Shown here one piece after another: positions 17,001 to 26,700 of a stretch of 64,000 nucleotides of DNA. The stretch is from Pseudomonas syringae KCTC 12500 (GTDB lineage Bacteria > Pseudomonadota > Gammaproteobacteria > Pseudomonadales > Pseudomonadaceae), in the NCBI RefSeq assembly GCF_000507185.2, contig NZ_AYTM02000002.1, positions 4,747,501-4,811,500 on the forward strand, in the 5' to 3' direction. The notes under the pieces are model-generated. The model was given only the letters and a program-made list of their open reading frames with translations. It ran no database searches and was not told the origin of the DNA. The translations under genes were made by a program, and so were the position numbers. Position 1 is the stretch's first letter; every line of letters begins with the position of its first letter.

Positions 17001-19104
17001 AGGCGTTGTAGTGCGCTGTATGGATCATGTGCATCGCGTGCGGATTATTGCTGTCGACGTGGTCCCTTTCTTCGAGTATTGCCCGGCCCAGACCGTCCAT
17101 GACAGAACGGGTCTTGACCTTGCGGGCATCGACCAGCACTTGTTCTGCCTGCTGCGCCGGAGCGGAACACAGGGTGTACAGGTACTCGCGACTGGCTTCA
17201 TGACCGGCAGTCGAATTCGGTGCGATCGTTTCTTTGATCAGCCGGTTGAGCGCGTCATGGATATAGCGGGTCTCCACGCCTTCTTCCAGGGTCAGCAGCA
17301 CCTGGCCTGTCAACAATGACTGTTGTTGCTGCTTGCTTATGCGGGCGTTGTCGAAACCGATAGTGATGATGTCGATGAGTTGTACCGGGACTTTCAGTTG
17401 CTCGCTCTCGCTATTGCTGTACTCGTAGACGGTAACGGTGTCGTTTCCATTCAGGGACTCGATATTTTTCCCGGTTCGACCATGCTGGAAAGGCGCGTCC
17501 GGCTGGTTGATGTACTCCAGCAGGATCCTCTGCAGCTCCACAGAGGTTCCATCGCTTTCAAGCTGCAGCAGTGTTTCGCCTTCCGGCACAATCCAGTCGG
17601 GTGAGCCGCTGCCGGTCAGTGCGGGCAATATGCGGTAGCGATAACGCGTGGACAGAGTAGGGGCCCCGGGTTGCGACGACAGGGCGGGCTTGAACACTTT
17701 TTCTTTCAGTCGGGAGACAAACCCTTCCGCATCGGCCGGGCAACCATCGTCACCTCCGGCCGGGTACCAGCTGCTGATTTCTGCCATCCCGTCAGCTCGT
17801 GTATGCACCAGCAGATTGCCGTAACTGTCATAGGTATCGGTGACGGTCTCTGTGCGGGTCCGCTCAGGCTCGTCGAGCCGTTGCCAGCGGGTGGTGACTT
17901 TGCTGGGTAGCTGACAATCGGCGGGCTGCTTTGAGTAATGCACGCCCTCCAGGATGTTGTAGGCGGTCGTGACCGTTTGCTGATTTTCGTTCTGGGTGGT
18001 GACTTCAATGGTCTGCAGGTGGAAGCGGTTGAAGGTCCGCTCTATGCTGCGCACGGCCTTGTTGTCGACCCACAGGCTTTCGGTGCAGACATAGTCGTAG
18101 TCCTGCAAATATTTATAGAGGTTGTCCAGGCCGTTGTCTTCCCAGGCGATGGGCAACCCTGCACCGAGAAAATTTCGTGAGCGTTGCTGGCCGTCCTTGT
18201 AGGTATATCGCACATCGAGCTTTGCCAGCTTGAGACCGGGATCGATGACGTGTCTTGTCACTCTGGGTATGGGCAGGCGAGCGGCGCTGGATGGAAATGT
18301 ATGGCCCTCGTCCTGGTAGTAAACGTCTTCGCTGCTTCCTGTAGGTGTCTCTACATGCTTGACGCATAACTGATTGCCATTCTCCAGGCCATATTCGAAG
18401 CGCCAGGACGCATTATTGTCGGTGGGCAGGGTGATGCGCGACACGCGTTTGTCGCTGCCGGCAAGTGTCATTAAAAAGCGTGCCAGCGGAGTGCCGCCAG
18501 TGCCGGCATACGGGTGCAGGTTCAGCTCGACGGAGGTGCTGCTGCGTGCGATTTCCAGCAACGTCTGACCCAGGTCGTCAGTGATCGAATCAAGCCTGTA
18601 GGTGCTGCTGTTGAACGCCGTGTGTTTGAGCGCAATGCTGTGCCCCGACGGCGCGATGATTTTTACCGCCCAGGCCATTTTTTTATTGCCGCTGCTGTGC
18701 AGTCTGAGGATTTCCACCAGACCTGATTTATGCACCACCCGGTAAGACTCTTGGTCCAGCTTGTAGAAGTGGAAGGTGTCGAGTTTCTTCTCCGTCATCG
18801 TCAGCTGACCGGTGCTGCTGGTGCCGTCGACCCGGAAGGTCTCGCCCGTGCTGAGGGACAGGATCTGAGTGGCAGGATCGTATTGTGACAACTGCAGGTT
18901 CCAGCCCAGGCCATAGCCACTGTCCAGCGTATTGAGCTGGCTGTAGGACATGTCGAGTCGGAACCCCGGCCCGCGCAGGTCATTGCTTTGCAGATCGGGC
19001 ATGCTGATCGATATGTTGTACAGCCCGGTGCGTGGGTCAACGCCGCTTTTCAGACAACTCATGAAATTGAGCGCGTTGGAGTGCACGGAAGTAGAAGCAG
19101 CCAT
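14023..19104 (-). CDS. RHS-repeat protein RHS1 (TccC-like polymorphic toxin candidate)
   Basis: A 1693-residue protein. The N-terminal region (from SGVDPRTGLY through GYGLGWNLQLSQ) is of the type that opens RHS/wall-associated and SpvB-like proteins. Many YD repeats follow (YDGLGRCTE, YDAWSRM, YDAHNQL, YDGFGQLK), then the RHS core (YGERHSDD, GFNGEVCE, LGNGYRAYNPGMMRFHSPD) closing at RDPTGH near residue 1420. The 271-residue tail after that has hydrophobic Ala/Gly/Val segments (about tail residues 30-130), then a Pro/Ala-rich linker and a basic end. I recognise no toxin domain. There is no signal peptide, PAAR or lipobox. A K/G-rich low-complexity insert lies near residues 1006-1029. The start is ATG 19104, with GAGG upstream. 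It is paralogous to RHS2 except for the tail; no immunity gene is evident downstream. Confidence 0.9.
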   Translation of the reverse strand: MAASTSVHSNALNFMSCLKSGVDPRTGLYNISISMPDLQSNDLRGPGFRLDMSYSQLNTLDSGYGLGWNLQLSQYDPATQILSLSTGETFRVDGTSSTGQLTMTEKKLDTFHFYKLDQESYRVVHKSGLVEILRLHSSGNKKMAWAVKIIAPSGHSIALKHTAFNSSTYRLDSITDDLGQTLLEIARSSTSVELNLHPYAGTGGTPLARFLMTLAGSDKRVSRITLPTDNNASWRFEYGLENGNQLCVKHVETPTGSSEDVYYQDEGHTFPSSAARLPIPRVTRHVIDPGLKLAKLDVRYTYKDGQQRSRNFLGAGLPIAWEDNGLDNLYKYLQDYDYVCTESLWVDNKAVRSIERTFNRFHLQTIEVTTQNENQQTVTTAYNILEGVHYSKQPADCQLPSKVTTRWQRLDEPERTRTETVTDTYDSYGNLLVHTRADGMAEISSWYPAGGDDGCPADAEGFVSRLKEKVFKPALSSQPGAPTLSTRYRYRILPALTGSGSPDWIVPEGETLLQLESDGTSVELQRILLEYINQPDAPFQHGRTGKNIESLNGNDTVTVYEYSNSESEQLKVPVQLIDIITIGFDNARISKQQQQSLLTGQVLLTLEEGVETRYIHDALNRLIKETIAPNSTAGHEASREYLYTLCSAPAQQAEQVLVDARKVKTRSVMDGLGRAILEERDHVDSNNPHAMHMIHTAHYNAWNNVQYETDYDWFDNQQRFTTRNTYTYDDWNGQSVITTDQGVQTHQYYDPIGNEEHDGPIQRRWVQSGEAEPLISGRSETWLNMFGKPVRIKSQNAAGMDLGSQSFLYDGLGRCTEQTDESDHKTQFSYDAWSRMVNTRLPDSSVARRDYAPHSNTELPIGLEMIHPDGITITPAGKQTFDGLGRLTLAQAGQRIERYEYEDGHRQVKTRKTAKGDDISYTYNLALTDQIVSSTAPDETAGFGYDKVSARLTSATNQQGKRGYAYDAHNQLTKETWKDRQDRTWITQYRTSLQGRTMSRTDVEQKEVKSPGKGVVKGRLKGGVKHRVKGVETTYRYDGFGQLKSVVQGNVKVTIMYDPLGQPREMTTHDQAAGTSLITRMEYDDQGQEVLRTQIAGDHPVRTLEQQWQPDGLMQSRHLQEAGNRLLLEEFRYDARSRLTGVSYSGSKLPVHASGRAILKQTFNFDELDNMTLNHTEFADESTETAIFRYGKEGDPDSRDRCQLLGITYRPARSTPDPTFRYDTNGNQLNDEHGNQLDYDSQSRLSRVEKPTGEPINTYAYDGHNQLVTTRNGSDSEILRFYQNQQLSSTVQDNRRTLFLHIDEQPVGQQTVGESAETLLLLTDANLSVLAEFQQNTLRTAVYSAYGERHSDDALLSVAGFNGEVCEKDTGWYLLGNGYRAYNPGMMRFHSPDSLSPFGAGGLNPYTYCLGNPIAWRDPTGHDASSQSGRLRRPDEDAIPAEMPGGMGIESWAMVAVGVVFTVLGVYATVATLGLATPVSGPVTVLGLSMSAQAAAYVTAGVLATGTTLSAASTAASAYGAATGNNTAIQAGQYLAYAGGALEIGGGFLKSAVKSAIKAGTRALSRAAYQTKLGSALTSVNATSISPVTGVDRLPGLKGTLSRTQQGAVDALTTMLRRRNDVSLAGNLASTKTASTPFASVPAARVPSIPRAVAPTPVAPPPRPQSFWQKFFPLRQQYLPRIGGIGDWRTVRN

Positions 19105-19183
19105 GGAGCGGACCTCGCTGATTGATGCGTGACAAGCGCAGCGGTGTCTGACGATTGTGCAGTCCTTGCGCTCTGGTCAATGA

Positions 19184-19214
19184 CGACCCCCAAGCCTCAA
19201 CACCTTGGGCGTCG
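19184..19214. repeat. Inverted repeat in the RHS1/IgL3 divergent region
   Basis: CGAC-c-CCCAAG at 19184-19194 pairs with CTTGGG-c-GTCG at 19204-19214, giving 10 bp with one mismatch and a 9-nt loop. It may be a leader hairpin of RHS1. Confidence 0.35.
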
Positions 19215-19265
19215 GTGTGGCTGGAGGTCTTGCCTAACCCTAACAGTCCGTACCCGGGCAACAAC

Positions 19266-19281
19266 CTAGCAGTAGTGCTAG
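19266..19281. promoter_or_regulatory. Lux/las-box-like dyad in the RHS1/IgL3 divergent promoter
   Basis: CTAGCA-GTAG-TGCTAG is a perfect 6-bp inverted repeat that satisfies the las/rhl box pattern CT-N12-AG. It lies 105 bp upstream of IgL3 and about 160 bp upstream of RHS1, well placed to control both. A LuxR-type HTH protein is encoded at the end of the operon (34475-34738). The regulatory link is inference. Confidence 0.4.
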
Positions 19282-19385
19282 TGGGCAATTGATATGCATC
19301 GGCGTAAAAAAATCCTATCCGCATCCTCAGGGGCAACCCTTGCGATATACCCATTTCAGGCGGAAACGAGAAAGGAGTCTCACTC

Positions 19386-21194
19386 ATGGCGCTGGATCTT
19401 CCCGCCCCCAAGGTGCCCGACCTGCAGCCCGGGAACTACCTCGATCTGGAACAGCTGGGCAGTGCCGACCTGATTACCTGGATCAACTACCCAGGCATCA
19501 AGAACGGCGATCGGTTCATGCCCAACTGGCGAGGTTGCGGCGCTCTGGGCGCAGTGGAGGACTATATCAACGATTTGATCGAGGTCGTGGGATTGCAGCC
19601 TGAAGGCATGCCCCTGTTGATCAATAATCCGTTGCTGGTGAGGCTTGATAAGGGGTGGGTGTTTTACTCCTACATAGTCGATGGTCGCCCCGATGAATCC
19701 CTGCGCCTGTTCTTCTATGTCGGTAAACCGCCGTCAACGGCCGCCGGGCTGGGGGTGCCGCAATGCAGGGAGTCTCACGATCTGAAGCTTGATCCCGACC
19801 TGCTGTGGGAAGTCGATGGGGTGCTGATCGTAACGCCGCCGTATCTGGCCATGCGCGAGGGCGACAGGGTGACCCTCACGCTGGATCTTTATTTCGCCGA
19901 AGGCGATTACTTGTACCCTCTGTTCTTTTCCCAGGTATTGACACTGAAAGAGGTGGGCCAGCCTTTGCAGTGGCCGATAGAAACCAACGAGTTTGCGGCA
20001 ATTGAAAATGGCTTCGCTCTGATGAGCTACTGCATCGAATATGCCGATTCCACATCGACAACGGCTTCGGTCACCCAGTCTCTGGCCATCGTCGCACCCT
20101 CAGCGGCGTTATTGCCCGCCTTGACCATCAAGGATTTCAGCGGCGGCTCACTGGACCCGGAGGCCTTTCCTGAAGGCATCACCCTGCTGATCGACCCTTT
20201 CGGCATTCAGATCGATGACGATGTCGTGGTTTACGTCTCCAGCGGCAATCGGCTGGTGCAGACCCTCAGGGCTGACATCTCTAATCTCGACAGTGGCGTA
20301 CTGCAGTTCTCGCTGGCTCAGGCCTGGCTTTATGCCAATAACGGCAAGGAAATCGAGCTGGTGTACCAGTACGCGCGACCCGGCCATGCAGCCAGCTCGT
20401 TGCCGCGCAAGGTCATTCTGCGTCGGCCACTCGATCTACCGGTGCCCGTTATCGAAGACGCGATCATTGAGAATCCCGTTGAAGGGGGGGTGAAGGGCTA
20501 TATCTTTGCCTCGCAGCTGGAGAGGGGGGCGACGATTCGCATACCGAAAGACGCAGTCATCGGCGACGACTCCACGGTACAGATGTACTGGGATGGTTAC
20601 GGAAGCACGGGCACCTTTATCGCTGATCCTTCGCCAGACGATTCGCGCCTGTTCCTCATCCCGCCCACAGCGGTCCCGGCCAATATGGGCAAGCGTCTGG
20701 CCGTGTATTACAAGGTCGATTCAGCGCCGCAATCGGGTACCTCGAAAGTATTCGATCTGGAAGTCAGAGGCCTGGGCTCCGGTTGGCCTTCCATCCAGAT
20801 CATGCGCCCACGCGCCACTGATGGCCGGCTCTCGCTCGCTGAGGTATCGCCAGAAGGTGCCGGTCTTGACCTGGCTTCCTGGGTCTACATGGCGCCCGGA
20901 CAACGGGTACGAATCAAGGCCACTGGCTTGTTGAAATCGGGATCGGAGCAGACGGTCGGGCTACGTACCGGTGCAGCCGAACCGCTCAGTGAGGCGGAAT
21001 ACGATGCCAGGAAGGTATCGGTGATTATCCCGAGGGATTTTCTGGAAAGTCTGCAAAGAGACAGTCAGACCAACACCGTGAAGGTTGAAGTCAGCTTTGA
21101 TGAAGGGGCGAATTACACGCAGTTTCCGTCCATCGGTTTCACGGTGCTGGAAGATCTTTTTTTTGGGCCGGCAAGCGGACGCACGACGCGATAG
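19386..21194 (+). CDS. Tandem Ig-like repeat protein IgL3, function unknown
   Basis: A 602-residue acidic protein, first gene of a five-gene operon. The start is ATG with AAGGAG 8 nt upstream. It appears to be built of several beta-sandwich modules; the opening module has ITWINYPGIKNGDRF, and strands VTLTLDLYF and VQMYWDGYG follow the family pattern. The C-terminal 230 residues align with IgL2 (IPKDAVIGDD, SRLFLIPPT, VYYKVD, DGRLSL). No signal peptide or enzyme motif is visible. The downstream P47-like gene starts 38 bp after its stop. Conserved linkage of an IgL gene with P47-like and RHS genes suggests a common function, but the role is unknown. Confidence 0.78.
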   Translation: MALDLPAPKVPDLQPGNYLDLEQLGSADLITWINYPGIKNGDRFMPNWRGCGALGAVEDYINDLIEVVGLQPEGMPLLINNPLLVRLDKGWVFYSYIVDGRPDESLRLFFYVGKPPSTAAGLGVPQCRESHDLKLDPDLLWEVDGVLIVTPPYLAMREGDRVTLTLDLYFAEGDYLYPLFFSQVLTLKEVGQPLQWPIETNEFAAIENGFALMSYCIEYADSTSTTASVTQSLAIVAPSAALLPALTIKDFSGGSLDPEAFPEGITLLIDPFGIQIDDDVVVYVSSGNRLVQTLRADISNLDSGVLQFSLAQAWLYANNGKEIELVYQYARPGHAASSLPRKVILRRPLDLPVPVIEDAIIENPVEGGVKGYIFASQLERGATIRIPKDAVIGDDSTVQMYWDGYGSTGTFIADPSPDDSRLFLIPPTAVPANMGKRLAVYYKVDSAPQSGTSKVFDLEVRGLGSGWPSIQIMRPRATDGRLSLAEVSPEGAGLDLASWVYMAPGQRVRIKATGLLKSGSEQTVGLRTGAAEPLSEAEYDARKVSVIIPRDFLESLQRDSQTNTVKVEVSFDEGANYTQFPSIGFTVLEDLFFGPASGRTTR

Positions 21195-21232
21195 CTACCG
21201 GCATGACCCGACACTTGCATGGACGCAATCCT

Positions 21233-23719
21233 ATGACCAATAACACGCTGAACAGCCTGGCCGAGTGGATGAAAAACCCCGACAACAATGTTATGTGGGG
21301 CTGGGATTCCATCGCCGCAATGGCCCGGGGCAAGGTGAATAACCTGTTGCTTCAGGAATACATCGCGCGATTTTCGTCGAACGCTTATCTGAAGCCTGTG
21401 AGCGGAGAGGTGGCACTGAGCGACGGCTTCAAAGAACGTATTCACAATTTCATTCTGGATACGCCCAGGCTGACGTTCTCGAACAATGACCTGGGTCAGT
21501 CTCATGCGACATTGACCTGTTCCATTCTGGGCGGAACGCAATTGACGATGAGAAATAACGTCGATAATTGGGAAGCCGACAGAGTGATTCATATCGATGC
21601 GCTTCAAGGTCCGAAACTGACACTGGATCTCGCGCTGGAAAAGGTTCCTGGCAGTGTCCAGAGTGATGGGCGGGTGCGGCTCGACCTCAAGGACAGTGAC
21701 AATTTCATTCTGACCTTCGCGGTTGACAGGGCTGACCGGGTACTCGGCGGAAATTTTTTCAAAGCCCTGTTCACTGCATTGCCGGACGAGGAGCGCGTAT
21801 GGACGTTGGGCGTGATCAAGCGTGGCACCAATAATCTGATGCACCCCCAGTCCTTCAAACTGCGCACCCAGACCAATCCTGCCGCGCCTCTCGACCCGCA
21901 GGCCGCCAACTACGGCGACGGGGCCGTGCTGGTGTTCATTCGCCTGGAAGGCAGTCAGGAAGGCGGCGACATCCCGGTAGAGTACCAATACCTGATACCG
22001 GATGATGTTGGTAAAGATTATTCGGCCACGGTGTTGTTCAGTGCGGAGCGTACGTTCAAGGCGGCACTGTTCATCGGTGAAGTGACCAGGACCATTGCTT
22101 CGATTATTGAAGGCGTGGTGTTCAACACGTTCCATGATGGCTCCGGCCGACTGGTCAAGGCGACGGCCACGTCGGGCACACTGAAAACGTCCGAATCGAG
22201 CAGCCAGAATGTCCCGGTTCAAATCGATGGCGTGCCAGTCCAGGCAAATGTCTACAAAAACGAGACCTGGCTTGACGCATTCGGGAGCGCACCTTTGTCG
22301 GTGGAACTCATTGGCGATGGCATGGTGGAACTGACCTGGAAGCCCAAAGCGACCCCCAGCGTAATACTTACGTTGCCAGGCGGTGTGCTGCTACTGGTCA
22401 TGAGCAAGGTCATCACGGTTGAGATACGGTGCATTTATAACTTCGCCGAAGAAAACAACGACCTCGTTCTGATCCCCAGTCTCACGATAAGTACCACCAG
22501 CAGCGAACCGGATGTCGCAGAGAACGATCCACCAGTAAACAGCTTTTCATTACTGTTCTTGATAGCGTCGGTAAAGAGCAATTTCGAGAAGCTGGATACG
22601 CATCCGTTCGAGTCCGACATCAGAGCCGTACTGGAAGGCAAACTCGCTACTCGTGTGCCGATCAGCTCGTTTATCCGGGACAGTATCGACCTCAATTTCA
22701 ACGAAGCCATTGTGCCTGACGTACTGCGTGCGCCCAGAGACATTGCCGTCTTCGGCCGTATCAACAGTTCCGGGGCAGACTTTGTCGTCAGCCCTGCGGA
22801 GCACCTGATGGCTGTCGACAGTTCCACCACGTTTGCCATTCAACCGCCGGGTGCGAATGTGAGGTGGACTGCCGAACTTCTGCAGGGTGATGCACAGAAC
22901 TACGGCGCCATCAACAACTCCGGCAGGTACTACGCGCCAGAAACATCTCTAACCGAGCTTCCATTCACACGTGTTCGGGTGACGGCCACTGACACCGACT
23001 CGAACTATCAAAGTTCGGCCCTGGTCACGATCGTGACCAATCCGATCACTCTCAATCCGTTGATCCAGGTGTGTGACGCCAGGGCGACGGTGGAGCTGGA
23101 GGCAGGTTCGCTCGGCACAGAGGAAATGGACTGGTCGATCAAGGATCCGGTGGCTGGCGAAAGCGGTGTTCTGGAGCCCAGCGCACTGGCTGATGGTGAT
23201 CACCGTTATGTCGCAGCATCAAAGGTGCCCGGCAAAACCTACGTATTGGATCAGATCGTCGTGACCAGCGGGCAGGCGAGTGTTTCTTCGTGGGTACTGG
23301 TAAAGCATCAGACACCCTTGTTAACCGTGAAAGTCGTCAACACCGTAAAGGTTTCGGAAGTTCTGGACGTGGTAAGAACATTGAAAGTTTTAAGGGGTGT
23401 GAAAGGCCCAAAAGTTGTGACCCTCTGGAAGCGCGTGAACGCTGTGAACATTCGCGCCGATCAGGTTCAACTGGAAGCGTTTGCCAATGGCGTTCCGATG
23501 CCAGGCACCCGGTGGAGAGTCGGTGTCGGGGGCGGGAACGTCCTTAACGGCCTGTACACCCCCGACGTACCTTCGACTGACCGGTTTGTGCTGATCTTTG
23601 TCGAGGCCCCGCATTCAATCCTTGGCATCATAGAAGGGCATATCATATTGCCGCTGCCGCTGGACCGGTTTGCCGGAGATCTGGAATTGATGAAAGACAA
23701 AAAAGTACAGACGTCCTAA
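21233..23719 (+). CDS. P47/TULIP-like module protein P47L1 (tentative)
   Basis: An 828-residue protein. The start is ATG 21233 (GGA upstream); an ATG at 21203 lacks a site. The N-terminus has LAEWMKN, then MWGWDSIAAMARGKVNNLL, a signature I associate with clostridial P47/OrfX TULIP lipid-binding proteins (GWD-x-(I/V)-x-A...VN). The module runs to about residue 280 and includes GDGAVLVFI, YQYLIPDD and YSATVLFS. A second beta-rich region ends near DIAVFGRINSSG (about 510), followed by Ig-like modules with the GAINNSGRYYAPE strand (compare G-x-I-x-x-x-G-x-Y-x-A-P in bacterial Ig-like folds) and NPLIQVCD. A K/V-rich insert (about 696-739) is absent from P47L2. No signal peptide is visible. It is co-linear with P47L2, 49 bp upstream of it. 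Family placement needs a profile search. Confidence 0.55.
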   Translation: MTNNTLNSLAEWMKNPDNNVMWGWDSIAAMARGKVNNLLLQEYIARFSSNAYLKPVSGEVALSDGFKERIHNFILDTPRLTFSNNDLGQSHATLTCSILGGTQLTMRNNVDNWEADRVIHIDALQGPKLTLDLALEKVPGSVQSDGRVRLDLKDSDNFILTFAVDRADRVLGGNFFKALFTALPDEERVWTLGVIKRGTNNLMHPQSFKLRTQTNPAAPLDPQAANYGDGAVLVFIRLEGSQEGGDIPVEYQYLIPDDVGKDYSATVLFSAERTFKAALFIGEVTRTIASIIEGVVFNTFHDGSGRLVKATATSGTLKTSESSSQNVPVQIDGVPVQANVYKNETWLDAFGSAPLSVELIGDGMVELTWKPKATPSVILTLPGGVLLLVMSKVITVEIRCIYNFAEENNDLVLIPSLTISTTSSEPDVAENDPPVNSFSLLFLIASVKSNFEKLDTHPFESDIRAVLEGKLATRVPISSFIRDSIDLNFNEAIVPDVLRAPRDIAVFGRINSSGADFVVSPAEHLMAVDSSTTFAIQPPGANVRWTAELLQGDAQNYGAINNSGRYYAPETSLTELPFTRVRVTATDTDSNYQSSALVTIVTNPITLNPLIQVCDARATVELEAGSLGTEEMDWSIKDPVAGESGVLEPSALADGDHRYVAASKVPGKTYVLDQIVVTSGQASVSSWVLVKHQTPLLTVKVVNTVKVSEVLDVVRTLKVLRGVKGPKVVTLWKRVNAVNIRADQVQLEAFANGVPMPGTRWRVGVGGGNVLNGLYTPDVPSTDRFVLIFVEAPHSILGIIEGHIILPLPLDRFAGDLELMKDKKVQTS

Positions 23720-23768
23720 CCGAGCGTACGTCGGTCTTATGTTTATCTACATCACAGGAGGTGATGTC

Positions 23769-26700
23769 ATGGCTGGTTATTCAGCGGAAAGTCTGCTGGC
23801 ATGGATGAAAAATACCACGCGTCTGAGAGGTTGGGACGCGATCATTGCTCTGGATGGCGACAAGGTCAACGAGCTGCTTGACTACCTTTACCAGAAGAGT
23901 GTGGCTCAGGGGCTGTCGCGTCCGGTGCCGGACGGAAGTATCGCGATTCCCGATACGCATGACTCTCACTTTTTCTCGGGCTGTGTTCTCGGTGCGCCAA
24001 CCTTGTCGTTCAAACACAGTGCCCTGGAGCATTCCCTGCTGGCCTGGCGCATTTCAGTAATCGCCGGTTTGCATACCGTGCTGGAGAACGTTCAAGGACG
24101 GCACAATGTTCACAGAATCGCTACCTACGATCCGCTGAACGCGCCGCACCTGGATTTTGATCTGCAAATGAGCAGTCAGAGCGCGGATCTGGTTGTGGAT
24201 CTTGGTCTGGCTGAAAACCTTACGCTGGATTTTCCGGGCGGGACTACCGAACAAAGCAAGGTCGGTGAGTTTTTTCAGGGTTGGTTGACCAACCCGGAAA
24301 ATCCGCAACAGCTGTTCAGGTTGGGCATTTTCAACGAGCAGAGCAACGAATTGCTTAACGTACGCAGAATTGATGTGCGCTCACAGCTTGAAAGCTCCGA
24401 TGCCACATCGGTGCATAAAAAAGGCGCCTTGTTACTGTTCACGACCATGGAGTACGGCGTCAGTGGCGGGATTCCGGGTGACGAGTCCGACTTCCGTTAC
24501 CTGATTCCCAACGATGCTCAGCTTTCGTATTCGGCGACCGCCGTGTTTTCCTCCCACGCGTTGCACCGTGCTGCCTTTGGCCATGCGGTGATGCAAATGC
24601 TCCAGGCACCCGACTTCAGCTTCATCGTTTCGGAGGATAAACCGCTGCAGCGGATGGTCGCCCGGGCCGGCACATTTGCAGTTCCTGCTGGAGACTATCG
24701 AAGTGCGGAATATGTCTTCGAATCGGAGCCTTTCAGTGTCCAGGCCTTCAACACCCAGCATCCTCTGACCATTGATTTCGAGTACACCCAGACCATGCAG
24801 ACCTGGGAATTCCCCTGCACGCTGGGCTTTCGCTACAGGGCGCTGGACAGCGATCAATGGCAATCGCACAACGCGACATTCAACATCAGCCTCAAGCATG
24901 AGTTTCATCTGATTGAAAGTGAGTCAGATGATCAGGCAATGGAAGGGCAACTTTATGCGCCTTATCTGTTCGATCATGAAGTCAGCGCCGTTCCGGGAAC
25001 GCTGGACAACCTGAGTGCCGGGGAACTGGAGCAGATCAACGGTTTCGTGGCCTACACCGTCAAACACGCACTGTTGCAAGGGTTGAGCAAAACCCTGGAT
25101 GCAACCGGCGCCGAGCGTTTTCTGGGCGGCTGGTTATTGCCTGACGAGCAAGTGCTGCAACCTGTACTCAAACGTCTGCCTTATGACCTGGCAGTGTTCG
25201 GTCGTATCGATCCCGGTGCGTCCACGTTCAGTATCGTCGAGCAGCAGGCACTGATCGGCATGGGAGAAACACTGCAATTTACCACCCGGCCTGCGCGCGA
25301 AGGCCTCATCTGGTCCCGGACGAATGCAGTGGACGGCGATACTGAAGGTCCGGGAGAAATTGATACGCAAGGCATGTATACGGCTCCTGCAGCGCTGCCC
25401 GTGAGGCAGGGTTTTCAACGCGTATTGATCAAGGCAACGGACCCGGTGTCCGGACATTGCAGTACGGCATTGTTGACGGTGATGGCCAGCAGCGTCAGCG
25501 TCAGCCCGTTGATTCAGGTGTGTAATTACGGTGAACGGATAGCGCTCTCAGCACGCAGTTCGCGCACAACTCCCCTGAAATGGACCGTGGTCGATCCGGT
25601 GCCCGGACAAAGCGGGACGCTCGAGGATGGCATTGATGCGCCGCATGAGAAGTTTTACATCGCCGGCCCAGGGGGCGCTGGGAATACCTATGTTCTGGAC
25701 ACAATAACGGTCAGCGACGATCAGCACACCCAGTCAATCCAGGTACTGGTTCTTCGCCACTCACCGATGCTGCCCATCACGCTGGTTAGCGTCAACGATC
25801 AGCGTGCCGAGCTGAAAGTCGTCGTCAACGGCAGAGTCCTCCCGGTTACCTGGAGTTGGAGCGGGCCGGGCTGGATAGATCCCGAGGGTGTGTACAGCAG
25901 TGATGCCAACGCACCTGAGCGCTTCGTTGTCGTGTTCGCAGAACTTTTCGATGACATACTTGGCATGATGGCCGGGCACCTGATTCTGCCGCTGCCATTG
26001 AGTGACTCGACCGGGGCGCTGCAGGCACTGACCGGGCAGCCAGCGTTGGGTACGGCGGGCACTGCAATGCCTCGTTCATTGAGCGGTATTGTGCAGCGCG
26101 CCGGTGCCGGTGCCGGTGCTTTGACCCAGGGCTGGGGAGCCGTCGCAGTGGTCAGTCGCAGCGATCTCAACCGGCATATGGAACAGCAATACATTGAGCG
26201 CTATCAGGAGCTGGACTTCTTGCCGTTGTTCACCGGCGACATCGTTGTGGATGAGCGACAAGGCGACACTGTTCGTCTGAAGCAGGTCGAACTGGGTGTG
26301 CCGGTTCTGTCGTTTCTGCCTGAGTCGCCGGGCTACAGCAGTGTTCTGGTCACGATGCATATCGTGTCTGGCCGCTACAGCGGCCTGCATCAGCCGCAGG
26401 GAAGCGCGACCACCGTGTCCGGCAGCTTCATCATCAGCGAGCCGATGGGCTTCAGGCTGGCGATGACGGTTGACCTCTTCGTGGGCGAGGAGGGCCATGT
26501 GCTGCTCGATCTGGCTGGCGGAGCCGGCGTTGCCTGTAACCTGGGGGGCGTCGATGAGGCGATCAATCAGCAACTGGCGGATTTCTTCGCTCAGGAGTTC
26601 AAACAGATTGCGCTTCATCGCCGGGTTTTCTCAGTGCTGCAGGCACAGCTCAATCGCTACCACGTCCAGACGCCAGGCAGCTTGCGGCTTCTTGCCCGCG

